The notes below the pieces were generated by a model that had not been told where the DNA came from, did not search any database, and worked only from the letters and a program-made list of their open reading frames with translations. DNA of 64,000 nt from NCBI RefSeq assembly GCF_008369295.1, contig NZ_VOBG01000001.1, positions 434,001 through 498,000 on the forward strand, given 5' to 3'. Position numbers and translations under genes: made by a program. Within the stretch, counting starts at the first letter, position 1. Each line of letters begins with the position of its first letter. This DNA is from Pseudomonas sp. ANT_H4 (GTDB lineage Bacteria > Pseudomonadota > Gammaproteobacteria > Pseudomonadales > Pseudomonadaceae). Below are positions 54,430-63,656 of the stretch, one piece after another.

Positions 54430-54986
54430 TCCGCAAGAACCCTTCCGGCGATCTCCCGGTGATTGCCGAGTCGGCCTACGTCGACAAAACCGCAATCATC
54501 TGCGGCAAAGTGATCATCGGTGAAAACGTGTTTGTCGGCCCCTACGCAGTGATCCGTGCCGACGAGGTGGACACCAACGGCGATATGGACCCGATCACCA
54601 TCGGCGCCAATTCCAACATCCAGGACGGCGTGGTGATCCACTCCAAATCCGGGGCGGCGGTGACCATCGGCGAATTCAGTTCCATCGCCCACCGCTCCAT
54701 CGTCCACGGCCCCTGCACCGTCGGCGATCGAGTATTTATCGGCTTCAACAGCGTGCTATTCAACTGTGCGGTCGGTGACGGCTGCGTGGTGCGGCACAAC
54801 TCGGTGGTCGACGGCCGCGACTTGCCTGCCGCCTTCTACGTACCCTCTACCACGCGTATCGGACCCAACACCGACCTGTCGCAATTCCCGCCGGTAAGCA
54901 TCAGCGCCTCGGAGTTTTCCGAAGACGTGGCCCGTACCAACGTTGATCTGGTGCGCGGTTACAAAGCCCTGCAAAACGAGTTTTAA
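54426..54986 (+). CDS. Gamma-class carbonic anhydrase-like protein
   Basis: A 186-aa left-handed beta-helix protein with hexapeptide repeats (ICGKVIIGENVFVGPYAVIRAD). Metal-ligand histidines of the gamma class are visible in QDGVVIHS and SSIAHRSIVHGPC. Gamma carbonic anhydrases can use iron or cobalt instead of zinc, a likely reason for Zur control. The ATG overlaps the hisI-like stop. Confidence 0.9.
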   Translation: MIRKNPSGDLPVIAESAYVDKTAIICGKVIIGENVFVGPYAVIRADEVDTNGDMDPITIGANSNIQDGVVIHSKSGAAVTIGEFSSIAHRSIVHGPCTVGDRVFIGFNSVLFNCAVGDGCVVRHNSVVDGRDLPAAFYVPSTTRIGPNTDLSQFPPVSISASEFSEDVARTNVDLVRGYKALQNEF

Positions 54987-54988
54987 GC

Positions 54989-56326
54989 ATGAGCCGCCTA
55001 CTGATCCGCAACGCCCGCCTGGTAAATGAAGGCCAGGAATTCGACGCCGACCTGTTGGTCGCCAACGGCCGCATCGAGAAGATTGCCGCAAGCATCGAAG
55101 GGCAAAACGCTACCGTAGAAATCGACGCCCAGGGCCAGTGGTTACTGCCCGGCATGATCGACGACCAGGTGCATTTCCGCGAACCTGGTGCGCCGGACAA
55201 AGGCAGCTTCTACAGTGAGTCCCGCGCCGCCGTGGCCGGCGGCATTACCAGTTTCATGGACATGCCCAACACCCAACCGGCAACCCTGACCCTGGAAGCA
55301 TTGGCCGATAAAAAGCGCCGCGCCGCCCTGCATTCAGTGGCCAACTACGGTTTTCACTTTGGCGTGAGCAATGACAACCTCGACACCGTCGCCGCGCTTG
55401 ATCCGCGAGAGGTGGCAGGCGTCAAAGTGTTTATGGGCGCCTCCACCGGCAATATGCTGGTGGATGATCCACGGATTCTGGAGCAGCTGTTCGCCGAAGT
55501 ACCAACCATCCTCCTCGCTCACTGCGAACACACCCCCAGCATCCAGGCCAACGAACGACGCCTGCGCGGGCGCTTCGGCGACCACATCCCCGCCGTGGCC
55601 CACCCGTTGATCCGCGACGCCGAGGCCTGCTATCGCTCGTCATCCCTGGCCGTGGATCTGGCCCACCGCCACGGCACGCGCCTGCATGTGCTGCACCTGA
55701 CCAGCGCCCGGGAATTGGTACTGTTTGAAGACAAACCCCTGGCGGAAAAACGTATCACCGCCGAAGTCTGCCTGCACCACTTATTGTTCGATGACCACGA
55801 CTACGCGCGCCTAGGTCATCAGATCAAATGCAACCCGGCGATCAAGTCCCGCGCCGACCGCAACGCCCTGCGTCTGGCGCTGCTGAGCAACCGCCTGGAT
55901 GTGATCGGCAGCGACCATGCGCCTCATACCTGGGCACAAAAACAGCAGCCGTACCGCGAGGCGCCATCGGGCTTGCCGCTGGTGCAACACGCTATGCCTG
56001 CGTTATTGGAGTTAGTGGCCGACGGCCTCTTGCCGCTGGCCACCCTGGTGGAGAAAACCAGTCATCGGGTCGCCGACCTGTTCGCCATCCCTGATCGTGG
56101 CTATCTGCGCGAAGGCTATTGGGCCGACCTGGTGCTGATCAAACCCGAACCCCACGGCAAACCCGTCAGCAGCCAACCGATTCTTGCCCGCTGCGGCTGG
56201 ACGCCCTTCGCCGAACGCAGCTTTCGCCACAGCGTGAGCACCACGCTGGTCTCCGGGCACCTGGCCTGGCACGACGAGCGGGTACATGACAGCTGCCAGG
56301 GCTTGCCTTTGCACTTTCTGCGTTAG
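54989..56326 (+). CDS. Dihydroorotase-like protein (PyrC2, type I)
   Basis: A 445-aa cyclic amidohydrolase that would make dihydroorotate for pyrimidine synthesis. Metal-site residues are D58/D59-Q60-V-H62 (IDDQVHFREPG), K146 in VKVFMGAS, H178 in LAHCEH, H236 in VLHLTSA and D309 in GSDHAPH. The usual first histidine of the HxH motif is replaced by Gln60, so one zinc position may be altered. It is last in the Zur-controlled operon and is a backup for the house-keeping enzyme. It overlaps the convergent DUF3617 gene by four bases. Confidence 0.9.
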   Translation: MSRLLIRNARLVNEGQEFDADLLVANGRIEKIAASIEGQNATVEIDAQGQWLLPGMIDDQVHFREPGAPDKGSFYSESRAAVAGGITSFMDMPNTQPATLTLEALADKKRRAALHSVANYGFHFGVSNDNLDTVAALDPREVAGVKVFMGASTGNMLVDDPRILEQLFAEVPTILLAHCEHTPSIQANERRLRGRFGDHIPAVAHPLIRDAEACYRSSSLAVDLAHRHGTRLHVLHLTSARELVLFEDKPLAEKRITAEVCLHHLLFDDHDYARLGHQIKCNPAIKSRADRNALRLALLSNRLDVIGSDHAPHTWAQKQQPYREAPSGLPLVQHAMPALLELVADGLLPLATLVEKTSHRVADLFAIPDRGYLREGYWADLVLIKPEPHGKPVSSQPILARCGWTPFAERSFRHSVSTTLVSGHLAWHDERVHDSCQGLPLHFLR

Positions 56327-56844
56327 GCGCGAGGCTTAACCGTCCCGCAATTGCTGCCCAACCACTGTGCATGGGTATCCAGGCTGCCGTTCTGCTGAAT
56401 ACCGGTGGCATTGAAGGTGCCGTTGACTGTGGTGGTGAATTCCTTCTGACTCTGGAACGTTGCCACTCCAGTGCCCTGGGCTTTCGGGCAGCTGAAGCGA
56501 AATTTCCACTGGTTGCCGGTTTTATCAGTCACTTCCTGCTTGCAGCCCGATTGCGGGTCAGTCAGGGGGATCGAGTCGGACGCCACTTGTGCCGGCGTCA
56601 GGCACACCTGAACGCCCTTGCCGGCCATGGCGATGCCCTGTTTTTCCAGCATGGCGCGTTGTTCCGGGGTCATCTGTTGTTTCAACTGACCAAGGATCAG
56701 TGACAAGTCCGGCAGATTCTGGTTATCGACTTTCATGTTGCTGGTGGTCAATTCCCACAACCCCGGCGCCAACATCTGCGCCTGCGCCGCCACTGGCAAC
56801 GACAAACCAACAACCATGGCCAAACCAAGCAGACGAGCATTCAT
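56323..56844 (-). CDS. Exported DUF3617 protein
   Basis: A 173-aa periplasmic protein with a signal peptide (MNARLLGLAMVVGLSLPVAAQAQ). Family landmarks are MLAPGLWELTTSNMK near the start and VCLTPAQ, CKQEVTDKTG and FRFSCPK with cysteines likely forming disulfides. AGGAG precedes the ATG at 56844; the longer frame to 56862 is not needed. Function is unknown; family members are single genes. Confidence 0.87.
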   Translation of the reverse strand: MNARLLGLAMVVGLSLPVAAQAQMLAPGLWELTTSNMKVDNQNLPDLSLILGQLKQQMTPEQRAMLEKQGIAMAGKGVQVCLTPAQVASDSIPLTDPQSGCKQEVTDKTGNQWKFRFSCPKAQGTGVATFQSQKEFTTTVNGTFNATGIQQNGSLDTHAQWLGSNCGTVKPRA

Positions 56845-56974
56845 GGGGTAACTCCTGGGCAATTGTCGGCGTTAGACGCCGCAAAAGCGCCAGTGTTGCA
56901 CAGCGAATAAAATAGCGACATTCGCACCGGAACATGGTCTGTTAGGCATGGAATCATCGGGAGTACCATCGTCC

Positions 56975-58414
56975 ATGGATTTTTTTGGCCCACACCTGCT
57001 CGGCTACCTGATTGCATTGCTCCATACCCTGGGCACCATCGCCGCCATTCACGCGGTGCTGACCGTCAGGACCGCCCAAGGCTCGATTGCCTGGGCCCTG
57101 TCCCTGATGTTCATTCCTTACCTGACGCTGATCCCCTACCTGATCTTTGGCCGCAGCACCTTCGACGCCTACATACAGGCGCGCCGCCAGGCCAACCAGG
57201 AAATGCACAAAGCCATCACCGAGCTGAACTGGCGCCCGTGGGTGGAAGAAGCGCTGGCCGCCCGCAGCTCCCAAGCCTATGCCTCGCTGCGCGCCATGCC
57301 CAAGCTGGGGCGCATGCCGTGCCTGGCGAACAATCAGGTGCGTTTACTGATCAACGGCGACGCCACCTTCGGCGCGATTTTCGAAGCTATCCGTGGGGCG
57401 AAAACCGCGGTACTGATCCAGTTTTTCATCATTCATGACGACGAGCTCGGCCGTCAGTTGCAGGCATTGCTCAAACAGAAAGCCGCAGAAGGCGTGGCCA
57501 TCTACGTGCTCTATGACCGCATCGGCAGCCATTCCCTGCCCCACGGTTATGTACAGCCATTGCGCGATGCCGGGGTCAACGTCAAAGCCTTCGCCACCCG
57601 CAGCGGCTGGCTCAACCGTTTTCAGGTCAACTTTCGCAACCACCGCAAGATAGTGGTGGTGGACGGCTTGGTGGGCTTTGTCGGAGGGCATAACGTCGGC
57701 GATGAGTACATGGGCAAGAAGCCTCCGCTCGCGCCCTGGCGCGATACCCATGTGCAGGTCAGCGGCCCGGTGGTGGCATGCCTGCAGGAGTCCTTTGCCG
57801 AAGACTGGTTCTGGGCCGCGCGGGAACTGCCGCCGCTGATCCTGCCGGACACATACCCCGATGACGGCGTACTCTGCCAGTTACTGGCCAGCGGCCCGGC
57901 TGACCCCTATGAAACCTGCTCGCTGTTCTTCGTAGAAGCCATTCATGCCGCCACCGAGCGGGTGTGGATCACCAGTCCGTATTTCATCCCAGATGAGGCG
58001 GTGTTCGCGGCGCTGCGGCTGGCGGTGTTACGCGGGGTTGATGTGCGCGTGCTGCTGCCATCGCGCCCCGATCACCGCATCGTCTATGCAGCATCAAGCC
58101 TGTATGCCATCGAAGCCGTGCGCGCAGGCGTACGGGTGTTTCGCTACACGCCCGGTTTTCTGCATCAGAAGGTGGTGTTGGTGGACAGCGAAATCAGCGC
58201 CATCGGCAGTGCGAACCTGGACAACCGCTCGTTCCGGCTCAATTTCGAAGTGATGTTGCTGACGGTGGATGAGGCCTTTGCCAGCCAAGTGGAAAAAATG
58301 CTGATGGACGACTTCGCCCTGGCCCACGAAACCAGCCAGGAAGAAAGCCGCCAGACCCGCCGCCTGCAACAACTGGGCATGCGGGTCGCGCGGCTTATTT
58401 CACCGATTTTGTAG
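56975..58414 (+). CDS. cls: Cardiolipin synthase
   Basis: A 479-aa phospholipase-D-type synthase joining two phosphatidylglycerols. Two N-terminal membrane helices (residues about 5-60) are followed by two HKD motifs: [19 protein letters not shown] and [21 protein letters not shown]. The start [12 protein letters not shown] at 56975 is preferred; MESSGV at 56948 is possible. It stands alone before the convergent cfa gene, both acting on membrane phospholipids. Confidence 0.95.
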   Translation: MDFFGPHLLGYLIALLHTLGTIAAIHAVLTVRTAQGSIAWALSLMFIPYLTLIPYLIFGRSTFDAYIQARRQANQEMHKAITELNWRPWVEEALAARSSQAYASLRAMPKLGRMPCLANNQVRLLINGDATFGAIFEAIRGAKTAVLIQFFIIHDDELGRQLQALLKQKAAEGVAIYVLYDRIGSHSLPHGYVQPLRDAGVNVKAFATRSGWLNRFQVNFRNHRKIVVVDGLVGFVGGHNVGDEYMGKKPPLAPWRDTHVQVSGPVVACLQESFAEDWFWAARELPPLILPDTYPDDGVLCQLLASGPADPYETCSLFFVEAIHAATERVWITSPYFIPDEAVFAALRLAVLRGVDVRVLLPSRPDHRIVYAASSLYAIEAVRAGVRVFRYTPGFLHQKVVLVDSEISAIGSANLDNRSFRLNFEVMLLTVDEAFASQVEKMLMDDFALAHETSQEESRQTRRLQQLGMRVARLISPIL

Positions 58415-58419
58415 GCGCA

Positions 58420-59604
58420 CTAGCGGTACAGATCATCTCGCGTCCAAGGCAACTCATGGCTGCCATCGGCATGAGGCTTGACCGCCAGAATCTGATGCAG
58501 ATTGATCCAACCCCGGGCAAAGGCATACGCACAGCCCGCCAGGTACAGCCGCCAGATCCGTAGCGCTTGCTGCGGTACCATCTTCGTCGCCGCTTCCAGA
58601 TTGTCTTCCAGGCGCTCGCTCCAATGGTCCAGGGTGCGGGCGTAATGCAGGCGCAAGCTTTCCACGTCGACCACTTCCAGACCTACTTCGCTGATTTCGG
58701 CGGTCATCATCGACAGATGCGGCAGCTCGCCGTTGGGGAACACATAACGCCCGATAAACTCACCAGCGCCACGGCCCACCGGTCGGCCATCAGTGTGTTT
58801 GGCGGTAATGCCGTGATTCATCACCAAACCACCTTCGCGCACCGCACCAAAGAGCGTCTTGCAGTACTCAGCCAGGTTGGCGTGGCCCACGTGTTCGAAC
58901 ATGCCGACGCTGATCACTTTGTCGAAACGCCCGTCCTGCGGCAGGTCGCGGTAGTCCAGCAACTGCAGCTCCACCAGATCCTCCAGGCCTTCGTCGATCA
59001 CACGCTCGCGAGCCAGCTCCAGCTGTTCCTTGCTCAGGGTGATGCCGAACACTTTGACCCCAAATTCCCGCGCGGCATAACGCGCTAGCCCGCCCCAACC
59101 GCAGCCGACATCCAGCAAATACTCACCTGGCTGCAGTCGCAATTTGCGGCACAGGTGGCGGAATTTGTCTTGTTGGGCCTGGTCGAGGGATTCGCTGCCG
59201 GTTTCGAAGTAACCACAGGAATAAGCCATGTCGTGGTCCAGCCAGAGCTGGTAGAACTCGTTCGACAGGTCGTAATGGTAGGAAATGGCCGCCGCGTCGG
59301 TGGACTTGTCGTGGATCGAGCGCACCGGACGACTCTCTTCTTCGTCATGGATCAAGGCATGACTCCACTCGTCACATACCCGGATCACTTCGCTAATGGA
59401 GCCTTCCAGCTCCAGTTTGCCCTCGACGAAGGCCGCGCCCAGAGAATCGAGCGTGGGGTGAGCCAACTGCGAAACCACGATGGGGTCCTTGACCACAATG
59501 GTGACGCTGGGCTCCGGGCCCAGGTTGAATTCATGGCCATCCCAGAGTCGCAGGCGCAACGGAAGCTGAAGATTCTGTAAGGCCGGTGGAAGTTGCGCGA
59601 GCAT
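58420..59604 (-). CDS. Cyclopropane-fatty-acyl-phospholipid synthase (Cfa/CMAS family)
   Basis: A 394-aa SAM-dependent enzyme that adds a methylene to unsaturated acyl chains of phospholipids. SAM motif I is LDVGCGWGGLARYAA, with a typical YDLSNEFYQLWLDHDMAYSCGYF block and MFEHVGHANLAEYC. A short CMAS N-terminal domain precedes it. AAGGGGG lies before the ATG at 59604. It is convergent with cls (5 bp apart). Confidence 0.94.
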   Translation of the reverse strand: MLAQLPPALQNLQLPLRLRLWDGHEFNLGPEPSVTIVVKDPIVVSQLAHPTLDSLGAAFVEGKLELEGSISEVIRVCDEWSHALIHDEEESRPVRSIHDKSTDAAAISYHYDLSNEFYQLWLDHDMAYSCGYFETGSESLDQAQQDKFRHLCRKLRLQPGEYLLDVGCGWGGLARYAAREFGVKVFGITLSKEQLELARERVIDEGLEDLVELQLLDYRDLPQDGRFDKVISVGMFEHVGHANLAEYCKTLFGAVREGGLVMNHGITAKHTDGRPVGRGAGEFIGRYVFPNGELPHLSMMTAEISEVGLEVVDVESLRLHYARTLDHWSERLEDNLEAATKMVPQQALRIWRLYLAGCAYAFARGWINLHQILAVKPHADGSHELPWTRDDLYR

Positions 59605-59689
59605 GAGTAATCCCCCTTGTTTCAGACGTCTGAAATGAGGGTAGACCATCCAAAGAAAAGCAGCAGGCTATCGATTTAATAGCCGTTTT

Positions 59690-60475
59690 CTATGGTGCAC
59701 GAAGCTGCAGCAAACCGTCCTGAACCCACTGTTTCAACCAGGTAACCGCTTGCAGTGGCGCGCCCTCCTGATAACTGACTGCCAACTCGGCGCACAGTTC
59801 TGAAAAGTTCCAGCCGATAGTGACCATTGCGGCTAAAGCACAGGCTTGGGCCGGTTTCAGGCTGCGATAGCGGCAAACATGTCGGTCACGCCAGACCAGG
59901 CACACCTCGGCCAAAGGCAGCTCCTGGCTGCCGGGAAAGCCGGTCTGATCCTTGACCGAACGCCAGATGCCCAGGCTGTTGAAGCGACACAACACCTGCT
60001 GCACCGACGGCGCCAGTTCGACCTGCAGCCCCGGCCACTCCTCAGGCGCCAGCGCGGCCATATCGGACACAGTCAGCGGTTCACCTTCCGGCGCATCGAA
60101 CGCCAGGGTAAACGCCCATTCCAGGCGCGCCAGCTCTACCAGCGGAGCGCTTTGCTCGGCAACCAGATGCTCGCCGATAAAGCGTTCGAACCGCTGTCCC
60201 AACCAGCGCAAACTAAAATGTGCCGAGGGATAGCGAGAAATATAGGCCGCCACCAGCGCGGCAAACTCTTCGTCCCCCAACCAGTGCCACACCGCCGGGA
60301 AGTCCCCACGCATCACCTCCTGCAACCGCGCCAGGTAGGCGTTGTGGTAAATCGCCAATCCCGTCTCGACATCCAGTGTCGGCCCGCCCATCAACGTGGC
60401 ATTAAAACCACTGCTCGCAGAGGGTTCGCTCAGCAGGTGCTGTTCAAACGCCTGTTGCCAATCGATCAGGCGCAT
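59690..60475 (-). CDS. bufC: BufC-like DUF2063 partner protein
   Basis: A 261-aa protein with the DUF2063 N-terminal domain (starts RLIDWQQAFEQHLLS and ends near residue 110) and a winged-helix-like C-terminal part. In MNIO/DUF692 systems this protein presents the precursor peptide to the iron oxygenase. AGGAGG is before the ATG. It overlaps the bufB-like gene by 10 bases, so both are coupled. It is third in the operon order bufA-bufB-bufC. Confidence 0.88.
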   Translation of the reverse strand: MRLIDWQQAFEQHLLSEPSASSGFNATLMGGPTLDVETGLAIYHNAYLARLQEVMRGDFPAVWHWLGDEEFAALVAAYISRYPSAHFSLRWLGQRFERFIGEHLVAEQSAPLVELARLEWAFTLAFDAPEGEPLTVSDMAALAPEEWPGLQVELAPSVQQVLCRFNSLGIWRSVKDQTGFPGSQELPLAEVCLVWRDRHVCRYRSLKPAQACALAAMVTIGWNFSELCAELAVSYQEGAPLQAVTWLKQWVQDGLLQLRAP

Positions 60476-61311
60476 AACGGCCTCCTGGTCAGGGCAATTG
60501 CGCCCAGTTCACGGGCCTTGTTCAACTCATCGAGCAACTCGGCAAACGGCGGGAAGTGGTCGTCACGCTCCAGCAGTGTCGCCACCGGGCCGAGGTGTTC
60601 AAGGGTCTGTTGATAGAGCTTCCAGACCGGATCGCACACCGGATGATCATGGGTGTCGACCACGTAGTCGCCGTAATCCATGTGCCCGGCCAGATGTAAC
60701 TGGCGGATGCTCTTGGGCGGCAGGTTGCGGATAAAGGTCCAGGGGTCAAAGCCGTGGTTGCGGGAGCTGACATAGACATTGTTAACGTCCAGCAACAACT
60801 CGCAACCGCTGAGGTGACTCAGGGCATTGAGAAACTCCCATTCGGTGAATTCATCGGCCTTTGCTCGTACATAGCTGGAGACATTTTCCAGCACCAACGG
60901 GCGCTGCAAAACCTGCTGTACCTGCCGCACACGAGCAGCGACGTGATAGAGGCTTTCTTCGGTGTAAGGCAGCGGCAACAGGTCATGCAACTGATGGGCG
61001 TTGCCACGGCTCCAGCACAGGTGATCGGAAACCCAGGCCGGTTTGACCCGGTCAGCCAGTTGCTTGAGTTGCTTGAGGTAATCGATATCGAGGGCATGGG
61101 GCCCGCCGATGGACAAGGACACGCCATGCATCACCAGCGGGTAGCGCTCGGCGATGGCGTCCAGGTAGTACAAGGCCTTGCCGCCTTGCACCAGATAATT
61201 CTCGCAGACGATCTCGAACCAGTCCACGTCCGGCGACTGTTCAAGAATCTCCTGGTAGTAAGCGCTACGTAATCCCAGGCCGTAGCCCAGGCAAGGCATA
61301 GATGCAGACAT
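60466..61311 (-). CDS. bufB: MNIO (DUF692) multinuclear iron oxygenase, BufB-like
   Basis: A 281-aa TIM-barrel enzyme of the multinuclear non-heme iron-dependent oxygenase family. Iron-ligand candidates are MHGVSLS, SDHLCW, LENVSSY, DVNNVYVSSRNHG, LHLAGHM, DTHDHPV and LERDDHFP, all at conserved places. In bufferin systems it changes cysteine residues of the precursor into thio-oxazole-type groups. The start MSASMPCLGYG at 61311 follows AGGAG; the upstream frame to 61347 is rejected. It sits between the precursor and DUF2063 genes. Confidence 0.93.
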   Translation of the reverse strand: MSASMPCLGYGLGLRSAYYQEILEQSPDVDWFEIVCENYLVQGGKALYYLDAIAERYPLVMHGVSLSIGGPHALDIDYLKQLKQLADRVKPAWVSDHLCWSRGNAHQLHDLLPLPYTEESLYHVAARVRQVQQVLQRPLVLENVSSYVRAKADEFTEWEFLNALSHLSGCELLLDVNNVYVSSRNHGFDPWTFIRNLPPKSIRQLHLAGHMDYGDYVVDTHDHPVCDPVWKLYQQTLEHLGPVATLLERDDHFPPFAELLDELNKARELGAIALTRRPLCA

Positions 61312-61373
61312 GACGAACTCCTGAAAAGTGTCCGCAGCGACGTGCACACCGCTGCGAAATCACGTATTCGCCG

Positions 61374-61628
61374 TTACTCGCCGACTTTGCCGCCAGCCTT
61401 ATCGCAGGCCGCCTGAGTCATTGCCTTGAAACCGTGACCCTTGCAGACAGCCTGGCCCTTGCAGGCGTTTTCAGCGGTCTTGCAGTCGTTCATGCCTTTG
61501 CAGGAAGTCACGCCGTAGCAATGAACGCTCGCTTCATCGGCGGCTTGTACCTGAGTGGCAACACCGGCAAACATGGTTGCGGCAGCGATAGCCAGGGCAG
61601 CACCGGAAATGGCATTTTTGATGTTCAT
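61374..61628 (-). CDS. bufA: DUF2282-like RiPP precursor, bufferin (BufA-like)
   Basis: An 84-aa exported precursor. It has a signal peptide (residues 1 to about 29, ending TQVQA) and a mature part with six cysteines at 37, 43, 49, 56, 62 and 75 (C-x5-C-x5-C-x6-C-x5-C-x12-C). The [10 protein letters not shown] core resembles DUF2282/bufferin precursors, which are modified by MNIO enzymes and bind copper. GAGGAA is 9 nt before the ATG. It is the first gene of bufABC, 63 bp before the oxygenase gene. Confidence 0.88.
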   Translation of the reverse strand: MNIKNAISGAALAIAAATMFAGVATQVQAADEASVHCYGVTSCKGMNDCKTAENACKGQAVCKGHGFKAMTQAACDKAGGKVGE

Positions 61629-61662
61629 TTTTGTATTCCTCAATGATCGGTAATGGCGTCGG

Positions 61663-61679
61663 CTGAACGGATTGTTCAG
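61663..61679. promoter_or_regulatory. Inverted repeat and possible ECF-type promoter before bufA
   Basis: CTGAAC-GGATT-GTTCAG is a 6-5-6 palindrome 35 bp upstream of bufA. On the minus strand GTAAC (61716-61720) and CTCTA (61694-61698) are separated by 17 bp, an arrangement like ECF-sigma promoters that drive related operons in other bacteria. This is tentative. Confidence 0.35.
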
Positions 61680-61745
61680 TCCCGACACACCACTAGAGTG
61701 AGGTCATCGAATGCCGTTACAGAGCACCTCGATATTTTCTGAAAA

Positions 61746-63656
61746 TCATTCTTCCAGCTTCAGCAACGGCTCCTGAAACCGCAGCAACCGCCCAGCGTTA
61801 CCCAGCACCAGCAAGGTACTGAGGTTATGCAGCACCGCCGCAATCATCGCCCCCGCCGCGCCCAGCCAGCCAAACGCCGCGAATACCACGATCGCCAGCG
61901 TCCAGCCCAGGCCGATGATCACGTTGACCTGCAACGTCTGCCGACACTGGCGACTCAAGCGTACGCAAGTGCCCAGGCGCCGCAGGTCGCTGCCAATCAG
62001 CACCACATCCGCCGATGCCAGGGCGATATCCGCGCCGCCCGCGCCCATTGCTACGCCTACCACACCGGCCTTGAGCGCCAGGGAGTCGTTGATCCCATCG
62101 CCCACCACCATTGGCCGGAACCCGCTGCTGATTTCCCCCAGTACACGGTTGAGCTTGTCTTCCGGCAAGGCCTGGGCCTCGACGTCGCTGATGCCCACTT
62201 CCAGCGCCAGGCTATCGGCCACGCTCTGGCGATCGCCAGTCAGTAGCAGTTGCCGACCCAGGCCCAGTTCTCGCAGTTCCTTCATGGCCTGGCGCGCTTC
62301 CGGTTTGACGCTGTCGGCCAGCAGCAGCCAGGCGAGAAATTGCCCGTTGAGCGCTAGCCCGGCAATCGGGCCGTCGTGGTTGGGCACGGCCGTGGTGACG
62401 ATACCCAGTTGGTCGAACAACTCAGGCCGACCGAGGGCCGCTTCACCCTGTTCGGTCTGCGCCACGACACCCAGGCCTTGGCGCTCACGAATATCCGCGA
62501 GCGCCAGCATTTGTTCCTGAGTTGCCAACCCCGCCAATGCCCGGCTGACCGGGTGGCTGCTGGCCGAACCGAGGCTGGCGGCAAGGTTGAGCAACACCTG
62601 GCGGTCGGGCTCGGTGGTCTCAATAGACTGTAAACGCAAGGTGCCAAAGGTCAGGGTTCCGGTCTTGTCGACCACCAGTGACGTCAAGTCTGCCAGCTCT
62701 TCGAGAAACGCCGAACTGCGAATCAGAATCCCATGACGCGCCGCGACTGCAATGCCCGCAATCGCCGTGGCCGGTGCCGATAACACCAGCGCACACGGAC
62801 ATGCCGCCACCAGCACCGCCAACATCGCCTGGGCATCGTTGGTGACAAACCAGGTGACCGCCGCCAGCAGCAACACCAGCACCAGGTAACTGCCGGCATA
62901 ACGCTCCAGCAACCGGGTAATCGGCGGCTTGGAGCGCTCGGCGCTTTGCATCAGGGCAATGACTTTGCCCAGGGTCGATTCGTTGCCGGTGCGGGTCACT
63001 TCCAGGCGCAGCAAGCCGTCCAGATTGATCGCCCCGCCAAATACCTGTACGCCAACGCTCGCCTCCAGAGGCACCGACTCGCCGGTAATCGGCGCAGTGT
63101 CCAGGCTCGCCTGCCCCGACAGCACCACGCCATCGGCGGGCACCCGGTCGCCGGCACGCACTTCAACGATATCGCCGGTCTTCAACGTGCCGTTGTCCAC
63201 CTCCACAATCGTGCCGTCGGCCTGCACCTGCCGCGCATGGCTACGAGTCAGTTTGCCCAGGGCATGAATGGCTTCCTGGGAGCCGATGACGCTGCGCTCT
63301 TCCAGAACATGACCGAAGATCATGATGATCGGCAGCAGTGCGGCGGTCAGCAGATCACCGGTGGCCCAGGCGCCCAGCATCGCCAAGGCAATCAGTTGGT
63401 CAGTGATGCCATGCAGGCTCGGGTAACGCAGGCTGTACCAGGCCGAACGCATCACCGGCACCGCCACCAGCAGCGAGGCAAAACCCAGTAGCAGTTGGCT
63501 GACGCCGGTTTGATCAGGCGCCAGCCAGCGCCAGACCAGGCCCAGGCTGAGCAGACCCAGTGCGAGCATCGCCAAGGTCAGTTGCCGGGCGGCGCTGCGT
63601 TGTTCGGCCGATGAGAGCATGGGCGCCTGCTCCAAAGGTAGAGAATGAGCGGTCAT
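61746..63656 (-). CDS. Heavy-metal P1B-type ATPase without N-terminal metal-binding domain
   Basis: A 636-aa metal-exporting or transporting ATPase. It has TGES (191-194), the membrane metal motif CPC (286-288), DKTGT phosphorylation site (330-334), SSHPV (367-370) and the hinge VVGDGINDSLAL. There is no GMTCxxC N-terminal domain; the N-terminus is just 20 residues before the first helix. The metal (Cu+, Zn2+ or other) cannot be decided from these motifs. The ATG overlaps the stop of the upstream HflK-like gene, and the bufABC operon starts 118 bp downstream. Confidence 0.9.
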   Translation of the reverse strand: MTAHSLPLEQAPMLSSAEQRSAARQLTLAMLALGLLSLGLVWRWLAPDQTGVSQLLLGFASLLVAVPVMRSAWYSLRYPSLHGITDQLIALAMLGAWATGDLLTAALLPIIMIFGHVLEERSVIGSQEAIHALGKLTRSHARQVQADGTIVEVDNGTLKTGDIVEVRAGDRVPADGVVLSGQASLDTAPITGESVPLEASVGVQVFGGAINLDGLLRLEVTRTGNESTLGKVIALMQSAERSKPPITRLLERYAGSYLVLVLLLAAVTWFVTNDAQAMLAVLVAACPCALVLSAPATAIAGIAVAARHGILIRSSAFLEELADLTSLVVDKTGTLTFGTLRLQSIETTEPDRQVLLNLAASLGSASSHPVSRALAGLATQEQMLALADIRERQGLGVVAQTEQGEAALGRPELFDQLGIVTTAVPNHDGPIAGLALNGQFLAWLLLADSVKPEARQAMKELRELGLGRQLLLTGDRQSVADSLALEVGISDVEAQALPEDKLNRVLGEISSGFRPMVVGDGINDSLALKAGVVGVAMGAGGADIALASADVVLIGSDLRRLGTCVRLSRQCRQTLQVNVIIGLGWTLAIVVFAAFGWLGAAGAMIAAVLHNLSTLLVLGNAGRLLRFQEPLLKLEE

